DNA from: CAIRTM01 sp963723235
GTDB lineage: Bacteria > Desulfobacterota > WTBG01 > CAIYCZ01 > CAIRTM01
DNA: 64,000 nucleotides
NCBI GenBank assembly: GCA_963723235.1
Contig: CAVRPV010000011.1
Location: 193,461-257,460, forward strand
Direction: 5' to 3'
Position 1 is the first letter of the stretch. Each line of letters begins with the position of its first letter. Under the pieces are notes generated by a model, which was given only the letters and a program-made list of their open reading frames with translations, had not been told where the DNA came from and did no database searches. The position numbers were made by a program, and so were the translations under genes. Positions 1 to 8,786 of the stretch are shown in pieces.

Positions 1-178
1 CGGCAATCAGCATTTCAGCGTCAGCAAGTCGGCACGAGAGGGCCGGACGCTGACGAATGTGGCCCGGCTTGAGGAGCATGAGCGTCTGCAGGAGATCGCG
101 CGCATGCTGGGCGGCAAGCATATTACGGAAGCCACCACCGCGCATGCCCGGGACATGCTTCAACAGGCTGCTCAGTAG
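1..178 (+). CDS. recN: DNA repair protein RecN, C-terminal end (partial)
   Basis: Only the last 58 codons are present, read from base 2 to the TAG at 176-178; the rest lies before the window. The translation contains VARLEEHERLQEIARMLGG followed by an ITEATTAHARDML stretch, which matches the conserved end of RecN, the SMC-like ATPase of double-strand-break repair. The catalytic ABC signature and Walker B regions lie just upstream of what is visible. Identification rests on this tail alone but the match to the family ending is distinctive. Confidence 0.85.
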   Translation, partial: GNQHFSVSKSAREGRTLTNVARLEEHERLQEIARMLGGKHITEATTAHARDMLQQAAQ

Positions 179-256
179 TAAGAATGATGCGTTGCAGGCA
201 TCAGCCTGTGGCTGGAAAAAAATTGAAATGAAACGTGAACAGGAACGGTGCACTTT

Positions 257-727
257 ATGGCGCAGGCATACACGATCCGCAAGGCAACAATCACGGATGT
301 TAAACAGATTTATGCTCTATTGCGCGACTATGCGGAGCAGGGCGTGCTGCTGGGGCGATCACTGAGCGATCTGTATGATCAGATTCGTGATTTTTTTGTT
401 GCTTTTGACAAACAGGACGGGCGGTTGCTCGGGATTTGCGGGCTGCATATCTGCTGGGAAGGGTTTGCGGAAATCCGCTCGCTTGCCGTGACACCCGAGC
501 TCAAGTCGCAGGGTATCGGTCGTGCACTGGTTGAGGCCTGTCAGGTTGAGGCTGTCGCGCTTGGCATTACGAGGCTGTTCGTGCTGACGTATGTGCCCGA
601 GTTCTTTAAAAAACTTTCCTTTGATCCGGTTGATAAGGCCATTTTGCCGCATAAGGTGTGGCGTGACTGTGTTAACTGCATTAAGTTTCCCGACTGCGAT
701 GAAGAGGCCCTGCTGAAGGCACTGTAG
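257..727 (+). CDS. argA: GNAT-family N-acetyltransferase, short ArgA-like (N-acetylglutamate synthase type)
   Basis: A single GNAT domain of about 156 residues, probably making N-acetylglutamate from glutamate and acetyl-CoA, the first arginine step. Motif A (acetyl-CoA loop) is seen as SQGIGRALVEA, preceded by the strand EIRSLAVTP. The C-terminal region with PEFFKKLSF, LPHKVW and a late Cys pair (DCVNCIKFPDCDE) is typical of the short stand-alone ArgA-like acetyltransferases common in delta-proteobacteria. I chose the ATG at 257, 11 nt after an AGGAA element; a GTG at 248 sits only 2 nt after it. The gene follows recN by about 80 nt on the same strand. Substrate assignment is by family resemblance; another amine acceptor is possible. 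Confidence 0.75.
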   Translation: MAQAYTIRKATITDVKQIYALLRDYAEQGVLLGRSLSDLYDQIRDFFVAFDKQDGRLLGICGLHICWEGFAEIRSLAVTPELKSQGIGRALVEACQVEAVALGITRLFVLTYVPEFFKKLSFDPVDKAILPHKVWRDCVNCIKFPDCDEEALLKAL

Positions 728-774
728 AACAGCGCAGTGCTGTCTGACCCCGGTTGTCATCTGCGCGATTATCT

Positions 775-1222
775 ATGCTCATTACATCCATCGATCAACT
801 CTACACATATACACATCTGCATCCTGGTTTTGAAAAGGCAGGGCAGTTCCTTCTGCGTGCAGACCTCCCGACCTTGACCGTCGGCCGGCATGAAATTGAC
901 GGCGACTCAGTCTTCGCTATTGTCAGTGAGTGTGAGGGGAAAGGGCACCACGGTGCCCGGCTTGAGGCGCACCGGCTTTACATTGACGTGCAGTATTGCC
1001 TGTCAGGCAAAGACGTTATCGGGTTCCGGCCGCTTGAGCAGTGCACAAATGCTGCTGCGGCCTATGACGAGGCAAGGGGATGTCGTTTTTTTCGAGGATA
1101 CCGTCCGTGAGTGGATCAGCATCGAAGGCAGCACCTGCGCGGTTTTCTTTCCCGACGATGCTCATGCTCCGCTCGGCGGCGAGGGTGCCTGCAAAAAAAT
1201 AGTGGTAAAAATAAGGGTGTAG
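775..1222 (+). CDS. YhcH/YjgK/YiaL family (DUF386) protein, frameshifted
   Basis: Cupin-like family of about 150 residues, members of which are linked to sialic acid and other sugar metabolism. The first frame (ATG 775) gives MLITSIDQLYTY and a conserved block EAHRLYIDVQY with GKDVIGF. The frame is lost near 1078 at a GGGG run: dropping one G restores ARDVVFFEDTVREW and FFPDDAHAP, the conserved metal-site part of the family, ending at 1222. Because everything on both sides is conserved, the shift is probably a one-base insertion in the sequence rather than old decay. No sugar genes lie next to it, so its pathway is not indicated. Confidence 0.7.
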
Positions 1223-1271
1223 GAAGTTCCGGCGGGCGGCTGACGCGCAGCGGCCGGCACAGTGTCATTGC

Positions 1272-2879
1272 TCAGCGGGCTGCCGGCTCGAAATTAAACA
1301 CCACCTGATCCTTGCCGTTGTGTTTGGCCTGGTACAAAGCTTCATCCGCCAGCTGGATCAGCCGGTCGTGATCATTGTCTGCGGGCACAAGGCCTGCGCA
1401 GCCGATGCTGACGGTAACGCGCCCGCTTTCGGGCAAACCAGCATGTGCAATATTGAGGGCGCGCACCGCGTTCAGTAGCTTGTTGGCCGTGACATTGGCG
1501 CCGTTATCATTAGTGTCCGTGAGAATGACGGCAAATTCATCGCCCCCGTAGCGGGCAACCGTATCGGTATTCTTCCGCACATGGATGTGGAGCGTGTCGG
1601 CGACTTTGCGCAGGACCTCATCCCCCCGGGGGTGACCATGCGTGTCGTTATATGCCTTGAAATTGTCTACGTCCACCAGCAGTATATAGATCGCTTTGTG
1701 CAACTGCTGATAGGCCCGCCAGTGCAGCTCAAACTTGGTGTCGAAATGGCGGCGATTTGCAATCGAGGTTAAGCCGTCCTCCATCGCGTGCGTCATCAGT
1801 GTCTGGTTAAGATCGCGCAGATAATTTTCCTGCAGTTCCACATAGTGCACAAGGCTGTTGCTCTCCTTTTTTAGCTGGCCGATTTCATCATTGCCGGAAG
1901 AAGCCACCCTCAATCCGTAGTTGGCGGTTTCCCTGATGGTGCGCAGGTGCAGGCTTAATGCCACGATGGGCTTGACAATCACGGCCCGCAGCACCAGCCG
2001 CAACATCACTATTGTCAGGCCGAGAAGCACGCAGACCCAGATGGTAACGTGGTCAATCAGAATATCGCTGAACAGGGGCGGTTTCAGTTCAACCTCCAGC
2101 AGATAGTTGGGCGCTCCGCCGGTATCACGCAGCCAGCGGTATCCCGCATGTTCTCTGCGTACATTGGTGTCATTATCAGCAACCGGCAGCCCGGAGGTCA
2201 GGCTACCCAGCCGGGCGTTTGCCGCAATGTCAGATTTTGAATATAGATGAAAGACAAGCCGGGTAAAGTTTCGGATATCATCAAGCAGGGTCTGATTCAG
2301 GCGACGCACCATGACCAGGGTGCCGCCGAAATCCTGATCAGGCACTGAGCGTACGATTGAGACGGCGGCGTAGATAAGCGGATCACGTTTGCCGTCGATG
2401 ATGCCGGACACCCGTACCGGCCGTTTCGCGCGCCGAAATTGATCTGAGGATATGATGAACAGACCGCTGTCCAGGGTTTCATCCCGCAGAAACCGGCCGG
2501 GCTCCACCATCACGCCCTCGTCCGCGTCATAGCCGCTCGACCAGAGCAGATCGCCTTCCGCATTATATATAAGAACGGCAGCTATGGAATTGTTTTCAAG
2601 GGTTTCTTTGATAAAGTTGCTTTTGATGTAGGAGTCTTTCGGTGTTGCGGTATATGCAAGGGTATCGTCCCAGGCACCATAATCGTAGGCGATCCGTCCC
2701 ACGTCGCGCACCTGCTGCGCGATTGCTTTCGCGGCCCGCTCGACCTCGCTCCAGTCGGCCTGCTGCTGCAGCAGGCGCATTTCCGGCAGGGTAACATACG
2801 CCCGCTGACCTATCAGTATCGCCAGTATACAGAGGCTGCACAGCGCCAGCGCCAAAGAGATTTTATCTTGTAACTTCAT
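1272..2879 (-). CDS. CHASE4-HAMP-GGDEF diguanylate cyclase
   Basis: A membrane sensor enzyme of 535 residues that would make cyclic di-GMP from two GTP. Order: TM helix at about 9-27; extracytoplasmic CHASE4 sensor at about 50-190 with the typical DYGAWDD motif; second TM at about 276-300; HAMP linker; GGDEF domain at about 370-530. The active-site signature is intact (ARYGGDEFAVIL) and is followed by VTVSIGCAG. The usual inhibitory I-site RxxD before the signature reads KNTD, so product inhibition may be weak. No EAL domain. It is convergent with the DUF386 gene and reads away from an AT-rich promoter region at 2880-3140. The ligand of the sensor domain cannot be told from sequence. Confidence 0.93.
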   Translation of the reverse strand: MKLQDKISLALALCSLCILAILIGQRAYVTLPEMRLLQQQADWSEVERAAKAIAQQVRDVGRIAYDYGAWDDTLAYTATPKDSYIKSNFIKETLENNSIAAVLIYNAEGDLLWSSGYDADEGVMVEPGRFLRDETLDSGLFIISSDQFRRAKRPVRVSGIIDGKRDPLIYAAVSIVRSVPDQDFGGTLVMVRRLNQTLLDDIRNFTRLVFHLYSKSDIAANARLGSLTSGLPVADNDTNVRREHAGYRWLRDTGGAPNYLLEVELKPPLFSDILIDHVTIWVCVLLGLTIVMLRLVLRAVIVKPIVALSLHLRTIRETANYGLRVASSGNDEIGQLKKESNSLVHYVELQENYLRDLNQTLMTHAMEDGLTSIANRRHFDTKFELHWRAYQQLHKAIYILLVDVDNFKAYNDTHGHPRGDEVLRKVADTLHIHVRKNTDTVARYGGDEFAVILTDTNDNGANVTANKLLNAVRALNIAHAGLPESGRVTVSIGCAGLVPADNDHDRLIQLADEALYQAKHNGKDQVVFNFEPAAR

Positions 2880-3140
2880 AGCGGCTATTTTTTCGAACGC
2901 AAATGGCGTGTTGCGTCACGCCCCCGTATACATGTTATCAGCGTGGCATCCTGCAGTCTGTCGGATATCCGGCCATATGTTCAATTATCGTATTATTTCG
3001 ATAAAAAATTAGCACTCATATCTAATTATAGCGATATAATATTCTTTTGTCAATAAATTAAGATAATACTTTTATTGAAATACAATAAATAATCGTATAA
3101 GGCGTCGGCATGTTTTATTGTTTTTTAAACAGCTATTCTG

Positions 3141-3169
3141 TTGACACACGCAAACCCTGTACCTATACT
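3141..3169 (+). promoter_or_regulatory. Strong sigma-70 promoter for the DUF3795 gene
   Basis: TTGACA at 3141-3146, a 17-base spacer, and TATACT at 3164-3169, five of six matches in the -10 and a perfect -35. Transcription would start near 3176 and give a leader of about 127 nt before the ATG at 3303. The region 2880-3140 upstream is AT-rich and holds no gene. Confidence 0.75.
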
Positions 3170-3200
3170 TTGTCCATCCAGCAGGGGGCTCGCGGCTGTT

Positions 3201-3227
3201 TCCGAGTAAGCGCAGTCGCTTGCCGGA
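3201..3227 (+). other. Hairpin in the 5' leader of the DUF3795 gene
   Basis: AAGCG at 3208-3212 pairs with CGCTT at 3217-3221 around a CAGT loop, and TCCG at 3201-3204 can close with CGGA at 3224-3227. It lies inside the transcript predicted from the 3141 promoter, about 75 nt before the start codon. No known riboswitch class was recognised. Confidence 0.4.
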
Positions 3228-3302
3228 GACGATTCCAGTAAAAATACGTGTTGACGCTCAGGGTGTGAAAAATATCATAGTGTAATCAAAAAGGATGAGG
3301 GC

Positions 3303-3644
3303 ATGGAGACAATGATAGCCTGTTGCGGACTGGAATGCTCGCAGTGCCCGGCATTTATTGCCAGGCGTGACAACAATGATGCATTGAGAAAGACAACGGC
3401 CCGGGAATGGTCAAAGCAGTTCAAGGTTGAGTTCACTCCGGAGAGTATTGACTGCTCGGGCTGCCGTGCGACGGGTGTGCATGGCCCCTATTGCAGCATG
3501 TGTGCAATCAGGACATGCTGCATTGAAAAGGGATTGAGTAACTGTGCATACTGCGCGGACTACGGCTGTGAAAAGCTGGCAAAAGTTCACGGCATGGATG
3601 CGCAGTGCAAGACGCGCCTTGATGATATCCGCAAGTGTCTTTAG
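3303..3644 (+). CDS. DUF3795 cysteine-rich protein
   Basis: A cytoplasmic protein of 113 residues of the DUF3795 family, whose function is not established. It begins METMIACCGLECSQCPA and carries 16 Cys, in paired arrangements (CCGLECSQC, CSGC, CSMC, CAYCADYGC) suggestive of metal or Fe-S binding. An AAGGA element 7 nt before the ATG sets the start. It has its own strong promoter and is flanked by unrelated genes. The Cys pattern is seen; metal binding is inference. Confidence 0.85.
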   Translation: METMIACCGLECSQCPAFIARRDNNDALRKTTAREWSKQFKVEFTPESIDCSGCRATGVHGPYCSMCAIRTCCIEKGLSNCAYCADYGCEKLAKVHGMDAQCKTRLDDIRKCL

Positions 3645-3737
3645 TCGGCTTTTGAAAAAATTTCATTAGTTGGTGCATTCGCGGGAAGTGATTTGAGATA
3701 AATTTTTAAATCGGGCATTCGGTTTTTTTTGAAACGT

Positions 3738-3811
3738 CACCCCGGTGAAAACCGGGGTCCAGACAGTATGGTTTTAAAATTTACTGGATGCCGGCTTTCG
3801 CCGGCATGACG
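3738..3811. repeat. Double-hairpin intergenic repeat
   Basis: Two adjacent perfect hairpins: CCCCGGT (3740-3746) with ACCGGGG (3751-3757), and ATGCCGGC (3788-3795) with GCCGGCAT (3799-3806) around a short TTTC-centred loop. The arrangement, with the complementary ends GTCAC and CATGACG, resembles the widespread repeat of the form GTCAT-CCGG...CCGG-ATGAC found between genes of many proteobacteria. It occupies the 280-base gap between DUF3795 and the antiporter; no gene is seen there. Confidence 0.6.
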
Positions 3812-3925
3812 AAAAGTGACCTTGAATGTTTATGGCTATATTAAAAAGAAATCTGCTTTAGCAGATACATGTTTTAGTTGACCGTGTGGACGCCGATCTG
3901 TCGGCCGGAAAACGGAAGGATGATA

Positions 3926-5902
3926 ATGGAATACGGCCTGCTTCGTGACATCATCAGCATTCTTGCGGTTTCTGCGGTCGTGCTGTTTGTGTGCAGTCGG
4001 CTCCGCATACCCTCCATCGTCGGTTTTCTGCTGGCGGGCATCCTAGTGGGCCCTGCCGGGCTTAAGGTTGTGCAGGCGGTTCATCAGGTCGAACAGCTTG
4101 CCGAGATCGGTGTCGTGCTGCTGATGTTCACCATCGGCATTGAGTTCAGCCTCGAAAACCTTCTCAAAATAAAAAAATTACTGCTCCTGGGCGGTATCGG
4201 TCAGACCGCAACAACGTTTGTTTTGGTCTGCGCCGTCATGCTGGTCGCGGGGCTGCACTGGCCTGCGGCGGTTTTTACGGGTATGGTCGCCACCCTGAGC
4301 AGCACGGCCATTGTGATGCGCTCGCTGCAGACCCGCGGCGAGGTAGATACGCCGCATGGCCGCACATCCCTGGGCATTCTCATCTTTCAGGATCTGCTGG
4401 CAATTCCCATGATGCTGGCCGTGCCCCTGTTGTCGGGCTATGCCGGGCTTGAGATGCATGCGGTCCTGGTTTTTATGCTCAAGGCAGCTGTTTTTCTCAT
4501 CGCCGTTATCATCTTTGCCCGCTGGATACTGCCCGGCATATTCCATCAGATCGGGCGCACGCGCGAATCCGACCTGTTTCTGATTGCAGTCATCCTTCTC
4601 GGGCTTGGTATCGCATACGCCAGTTACAGCATCGGGTTGTCGCTTGCCCTTGGAGCCTTTATCGCCGGACTCATACTGTCGGCATCACAGTACGGTCAGC
4701 GTGCCCTGGGAAATATCCTGCCCCTGCGCGATATCTTTCTCAGTTTTTTCTTTGTATCGATCGGCATGATGCTGTCGCCTGCCGTGATCTTCGCGAACCC
4801 CGGCATCGTGTTCGGCGGTGCGGTTGCGCTCGTTGTGTTCAAAGGCGCGGTTGTTGCCGGCGTGGCGCTGCTGCTCGGCATGCCCCTGCGCTCGGCCCTG
4901 ATCAGCGGCATGGCCCTGGCACAGGTGGGGGAGTTCAGCTTCGTCATTGCCAGCGCCGGATTCAAGGCCGACCTTTTCCCGGAGCTGTATTTTCAGTTGT
5001 TTCTGGCCGTTTCCATTCTTTCCATGATGTTGACACCGCTGCTGATCATGGCTGCCCCGCGCTTTGCGGAAATTGTTGCGAAACTTCCCCTGCCGCATCG
5101 CCTGAAATTCGGCAATTATGCCGGGGAGCCAAGGCAGAACCTGAGTGATCACCTTGTGATCATCGGCTTTGGACTGAGCGGCAGGCACATGGCTGATGCT
5201 GCGTCGGCGGCCGGTATTCGCCACGTCATTCTCGATGCCAATCCCGATACGGTCCGGGCTGAGCGCGCAGCCGGCAGGCTCATCTACCACGGCGATGCGG
5301 CCTGTGAACCCATTCTGCAGCATGTCGGCATCACCGATGCCCGTGTCGCCGTTGTGGCCATATCAGACCCGATCGGCACCAATCGCATCGTTGAGCAGAT
5401 TCGGTTGCTGAACCCGACCATCCATATCATCGTTCGTGTCAGGTACGTGGTGCATGCCGAGCGGCTCAAAGGGCTGGGTGCCAATGAAATCATACCCGAG
5501 GAGTATGAGTCGTCAATTGAGCTGTTTACCCGCGTGCTGCACAAGTATCTTGTTCCCCGGGACAGCATTGATGAACTGGTGTCCCGGATACGGGCTGACA
5601 GCTACGAAGTTTTGCGCTCTCCGACTCCCGTGGCAACCGGGCTGCAGGACCTTGTCGCAACCCTTTCGGGCATGGAAATCCGCAGCATGCATGTTCAGCC
5701 CAACTCCAATGCCGTTGGCCGAAGCCTTGCCGAGCTTGATCTGCGCAGGGAGTACGGCATTACGGTTCTCACCATCAGCGGCACAGGCCGCAAGGTGACC
5801 CTGCCTGACGGTGATGAGCGGTTTCAGGAGGATGACGTTGTCGTGCTGCTCGGTCTGCCTGAATTGCTGCCGTTTGCCGACAATATTTTCAACCCCCATT
5901 AG
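3926..5902 (+). CDS. Kef-type monovalent cation:H+ antiporter (CPA2) with RCK domain
   Basis: An inner-membrane antiporter of about 658 residues exchanging K+ or Na+ for protons. The first about 385 residues form some 12 hydrophobic helices of the Na+/H+ exchanger fold (VGFLLAGILVGPAGL, GFxxxLS-type helices). It is followed by a cytosolic RCK/TrkA-N nucleotide-binding domain (HLVIIGFGLSGRHMA, the GxGxxG-like loop) and a TrkA-C domain ending in the usual DDVVVLLGLPE. The ATG at 3926 is preceded at 6 nt by GGAAGG; an upstream ATG at 3920 overlaps that site, and a frame extension to 3878 has no good ribosome site. No partner KefF/KefG gene is nearby, so gating by glutathione conjugates is not supported. 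Its TAG stop is the first base triplet of a dispersed repeat. Confidence 0.92.
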   Translation: MEYGLLRDIISILAVSAVVLFVCSRLRIPSIVGFLLAGILVGPAGLKVVQAVHQVEQLAEIGVVLLMFTIGIEFSLENLLKIKKLLLLGGIGQTATTFVLVCAVMLVAGLHWPAAVFTGMVATLSSTAIVMRSLQTRGEVDTPHGRTSLGILIFQDLLAIPMMLAVPLLSGYAGLEMHAVLVFMLKAAVFLIAVIIFARWILPGIFHQIGRTRESDLFLIAVILLGLGIAYASYSIGLSLALGAFIAGLILSASQYGQRALGNILPLRDIFLSFFFVSIGMMLSPAVIFANPGIVFGGAVALVVFKGAVVAGVALLLGMPLRSALISGMALAQVGEFSFVIASAGFKADLFPELYFQLFLAVSILSMMLTPLLIMAAPRFAEIVAKLPLPHRLKFGNYAGEPRQNLSDHLVIIGFGLSGRHMADAASAAGIRHVILDANPDTVRAERAAGRLIYHGDAACEPILQHVGITDARVAVVAISDPIGTNRIVEQIRLLNPTIHIIVRVRYVVHAERLKGLGANEIIPEEYESSIELFTRVLHKYLVPRDSIDELVSRIRADSYEVLRSPTPVATGLQDLVATLSGMEIRSMHVQPNSNAVGRSLAELDLRREYGITVLTISGTGRKVTLPDGDERFQEDDVVVLLGLPELLPFADNIFNPH

Positions 5903-6055
5903 CAGGCTGTTGAAAAAAGCACATCTGCTGCGGTGCGCTACGCCGGCGTACGAAAAAGCACGCCTCATTCCTCATGATTGCCTGCAAGAGGTGTCAGAGA
6001 CAGTGCGCGCTTTGCATCTGAGCATTTTTGAACAGCCTGTATAAAAAGATTTTTG
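5900..6055. repeat. Dispersed palindromic repeat, copy 1
   Basis: Imperfect terminal inverted repeats: CAGGCTGTTGAAAAA (5903-5917) and TTTTTGAACAGCCTG (6025-6039), followed by TATAAAAAGATTTTT. The interior shares ATCTGCTGCG, the TACG-AAAA-GTACG-like block and GCCTCATTCCTCAT with copy 2 at 35813. The TAG that precedes the left end supplies the stop codon of the antiporter gene. No coding capacity is seen. Confidence 0.85.
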
Positions 6056-6066
6056 CAACATCCTGT

Positions 6067-6228
6067 TAGAGCATTTTTTTTATTATAACCATATATGCAG
6101 TGTCATTTCGACCGAAGGGAGAGATCTCTTGCTTTTTTTAAAAAGATTGATGCGAACTGCGCAACCTTCGGACTCGCTGCACCCGAAATGACAATCTGGC
6201 TGGTTATGGTATTTAGAAAAATGCTCTA
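6067..6228. repeat. MITE-like element with 12-bp terminal inverted repeats
   Basis: TAGAGCATTTTT (6067-6078) is matched exactly by AAAAATGCTCTA (6217-6228). Nested inside is a second inverted pair, TGTCATTTCG (6100-6109) and CGAAATGACA (6184-6193). About 162 bp long with no ORF, so it would be non-autonomous; no transposase is in the window. It lies beyond the 3' end of both flanking genes. Confidence 0.7.
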
Positions 6229-6294
6229 GCCGTATTCAAAAAGCGTTTTGCCTGGGTTGGGCCAAAAGAGTTTTGAAAGGCCGAACTGAAGGGG

Positions 6295-8217
6295 TTATGG
6301 AATTTCAAAGCCGCGTTGTTGCAAATCATCGGCAACATCGTCAAGACTGAGCATTTCAAGCGTCTGCTGGGTGGGTATCCCGGTTGAGGGATCCCAGCCG
6401 CGTGCGCGGTAATAATCTTCAAGCATGGTTTGCCACTTCTCCGGATCAATTGTTCTGCCGTCATAGCGCCCGCCCTTCACGCCTTCCTTGACCCATTTGC
6501 CCTGCAGAACGTCATCGGCCCGGGTAATGCCTTCGCGCATGATATAGGCCCGCTCCAGTGTGAACACCCGTTGTGCCACGAGTTTCATTTCAGTCGGGTC
6601 GAGGTTCAAACCGGTGACCGCGTGGAGCATGGAGGCCATGTCATCCATGGTGATGCCGAAGCTGTTGTGGGCGGTAATGAACTTGCAGATTTCCAGACAG
6701 TCGGCAATCGTGTACATATCCTGATTGTGGACAGCGGCTGAGGACTTGTTGTAGGAGCCCGGGTCAAGTACATCGGTTGTGCCGTATGTATCAAGCGCTT
6801 CCTGCGTCGTCAGCGCGGATTGGCCGCCCGGCCCAGGCAACTCGATCAGAATGCCGCCGCGCAGGTGGTCGCCGCCGCGGGTGCCGGTTGCGTAGCACAG
6901 CGCGCTGCCACGGATGACGCGCGGATCGACACCGCCGAAAATCATGCCCTTGCAGGAGCTGACCAGCTCGCTGGCGCCCGGCCCGAGCTGCTCGGCCGCC
7001 TTGACAGCGCCGTCGGCCAGCACATTGCCGAAACCCCTGCGAAACGCGATTTTTTCGAGCATGGCAATCATTGACTGGTGATTGCCCCAGTTGAGCGGGA
7101 TGCCGTCGGTGTGCGCGTCGGTTATGATGCCGTGCTCGTACCAGTCCATGGCTGTTGCCATCAGCAGGCCGAAGTCAAGGATGTCAAGGCCGTAGGCATT
7201 GGCCAGATTGTTGATCTTGAACAGCGAGCCCGGATCAGCATTGCCGCAGCTGGGGCCGCAGGCGGAGTTGCACCCTTCCGGCATTTTTGTGCCGTGCGTG
7301 CCCGCATAGGGCCCCTCGGTCACCTCAAAGCTTTGGATGCAGTGTACGGGGCAGGCATGGCAGGCGTGTGAGCGCGTGAAAAATTTCTTTAAGTTTCCGG
7401 CGCTCACCTTCTCAACGCCGTCGAACCCGCCGGCCTGGGAAAAATTCTTGACTGCCAGCAGCCCGGATTCGTCCTCCTTGTCAAGAGGGCCGGCAGAGCC
7501 GAATGTTCCGAAAAATTTTGTAAACGGATTTTCGCTGATTTTCTTCAGCCAGTTTTTGCGCTCGCGGGCGAATGCGTCAGGGTGTGCCACGGCAATCTTG
7601 CCTCGGCCGGACACGCACACAGCCTTGAGGTTTTTGGAACCCATGACCGCACCCATGCCGGTGCGCCCCGCAACATTGTAGCGATGGGACACACAGGCCG
7701 TATAGACCAGGTTCTCCCCGGCCGGCCCGATCAGCGCTATCTGGGCCTGCGGGTCGGCGAGTTCTTTTTTGAGGATGGCTTCGGCATCGGGGATGGTTTT
7801 GCCCCAGAGATGCGATGCCTCCCTCAGCGTGACAGCCTCTGCGGTTATGTGCAAATACACGGGCTTGGCCGCACGGCCTGTGATGACGATATGATCAAAG
7901 CCGGCTTTTTTCATGGCGGGTGCGAAAAAGCCGCCGAAATTCGCATCTCCGAGAATGCCGGTCAGTGGTGATTTGGCGGTCACCGTGCAGCGCGGGCATG
8001 AGGGCGCGAGCGTACCGGCCAGCGGGCCGCTTCCGAAGATGAGGACAGCATCGGGATCAAGCGGCCGGGTTGCGGGCCCGGTGAGGTTGTACAAAAGTTT
8101 TGAGTTGATGCCGCGCCCGCCCAGAAAATTACGGCGCAGCGATTCGTCCAGAGGTTCACGGCATACTGCGCCGCTTGAAAGATCCACCTTCAGGATTGTT
8201 CCCGTCCAGCCGTACAT
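6295..8217 (-). CDS. Aldehyde:ferredoxin oxidoreductase family protein
   Basis: A cytoplasmic 640-residue tungsten (or molybdenum) pterin enzyme oxidising an aldehyde to a carboxylate with ferredoxin as acceptor. The N-terminal domain shows the family opening MYGWTGTILKVDLSSG and NFLGGRGINSKLLY. The [4Fe-4S] ligands appear as HACHACPVHC in the middle of the protein plus a C-terminal Cys in ADCLEICKF. GRTGMGAVMGSKNLKAVCVSG is the conserved bis-pterin-binding stretch. Full length for the family. A PNPOx-type flavin protein lies 60 nt upstream on the same strand and may be co-transcribed. AOR enzymes indicate anaerobic life. The aldehyde substrate is not shown by sequence. Confidence 0.93.
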   Translation of the reverse strand: MYGWTGTILKVDLSSGAVCREPLDESLRRNFLGGRGINSKLLYNLTGPATRPLDPDAVLIFGSGPLAGTLAPSCPRCTVTAKSPLTGILGDANFGGFFAPAMKKAGFDHIVITGRAAKPVYLHITAEAVTLREASHLWGKTIPDAEAILKKELADPQAQIALIGPAGENLVYTACVSHRYNVAGRTGMGAVMGSKNLKAVCVSGRGKIAVAHPDAFARERKNWLKKISENPFTKFFGTFGSAGPLDKEDESGLLAVKNFSQAGGFDGVEKVSAGNLKKFFTRSHACHACPVHCIQSFEVTEGPYAGTHGTKMPEGCNSACGPSCGNADPGSLFKINNLANAYGLDILDFGLLMATAMDWYEHGIITDAHTDGIPLNWGNHQSMIAMLEKIAFRRGFGNVLADGAVKAAEQLGPGASELVSSCKGMIFGGVDPRVIRGSALCYATGTRGGDHLRGGILIELPGPGGQSALTTQEALDTYGTTDVLDPGSYNKSSAAVHNQDMYTIADCLEICKFITAHNSFGITMDDMASMLHAVTGLNLDPTEMKLVAQRVFTLERAYIMREGITRADDVLQGKWVKEGVKGGRYDGRTIDPEKWQTMLEDYYRARGWDPSTGIPTQQTLEMLSLDDVADDLQQRGFEIP

Positions 8218-8277
8218 GTTCAGCTTCCTTTTCTTGTGTGCTTTCTTGTAGAAAATTTGGTCTTGTGACCGCCTGTT

Positions 8278-8739
8278 TCAGTTGCCCGCCATGGCGGACA
8301 TTGTTTTGCCGCCCATCTGCTCAACACTCAATTGCATTATCTTGAGACCATCGGGATTTTTGACCGCCTGTTCATAATAGCGCATTCTTTTTTCCACGTA
8401 AACATCTGATGCTTCAAGGCCCATTTTGAGCATGTTGGCCTCCACAACCCGCCTGATAGTCTCAAGGTCATCCACCATGGTCAACTCCCCGTCAATAACA
8501 ACAGATGACCACCTGGTCCGGCCCTCATCCCACGTAAAAACCGAAAAACTGACCCGTGGATTTTTTTGCAGACAGGCCCATTTGCGCCCCTTGGGGAACA
8601 GCGAAATGTAGACGCTGTCCTTAATAAAGACATAGCCGAACGGCAGGCAGTACGGTCGGCCTTCATCGCACATGGCCAGAAAGCCCTCGCGCGCCGTCTG
8701 TAAAAGACTGATCATCTCATCATGGTCAAGATCCTGCAT
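8278..8739 (-). CDS. Pyridoxamine 5'-phosphate oxidase-like flavin-binding protein
   Basis: A split-barrel FMN-binding protein of 153 residues. The region GFLAMCDEGRPYCLPFGYVF followed by SLFPKGRKW and NPRVSFSVF is the typical core of PNPOx/NimA-like proteins, which bind FMN or related cofactors; functions range from flavin reductase to nitroimidazole resistance. It is not the vitamin B6 enzyme itself because the PLP-binding C-terminal segment is absent. A palindromic operator-like site lies 48-64 bases upstream of the ATG. It precedes the AOR gene in the same direction. Confidence 0.8.
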   Translation of the reverse strand: MQDLDHDEMISLLQTAREGFLAMCDEGRPYCLPFGYVFIKDSVYISLFPKGRKWACLQKNPRVSFSVFTWDEGRTRWSSVVIDGELTMVDDLETIRRVVEANMLKMGLEASDVYVEKRMRYYEQAVKNPDGLKIMQLSVEQMGGKTMSAMAGN

Positions 8740-8786
8740 GGTTGTGCCTTTCCGGTTGAAGTGTTGTGCATGCTGCAGGTGTTGCT

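Noticed and set aside
4685..5323. 212-codon minus-strand frame within the antiporter gene
   Set aside because: Composition is that of a GC-rich antisense shadow; the plus-strand protein has clear motifs throughout.
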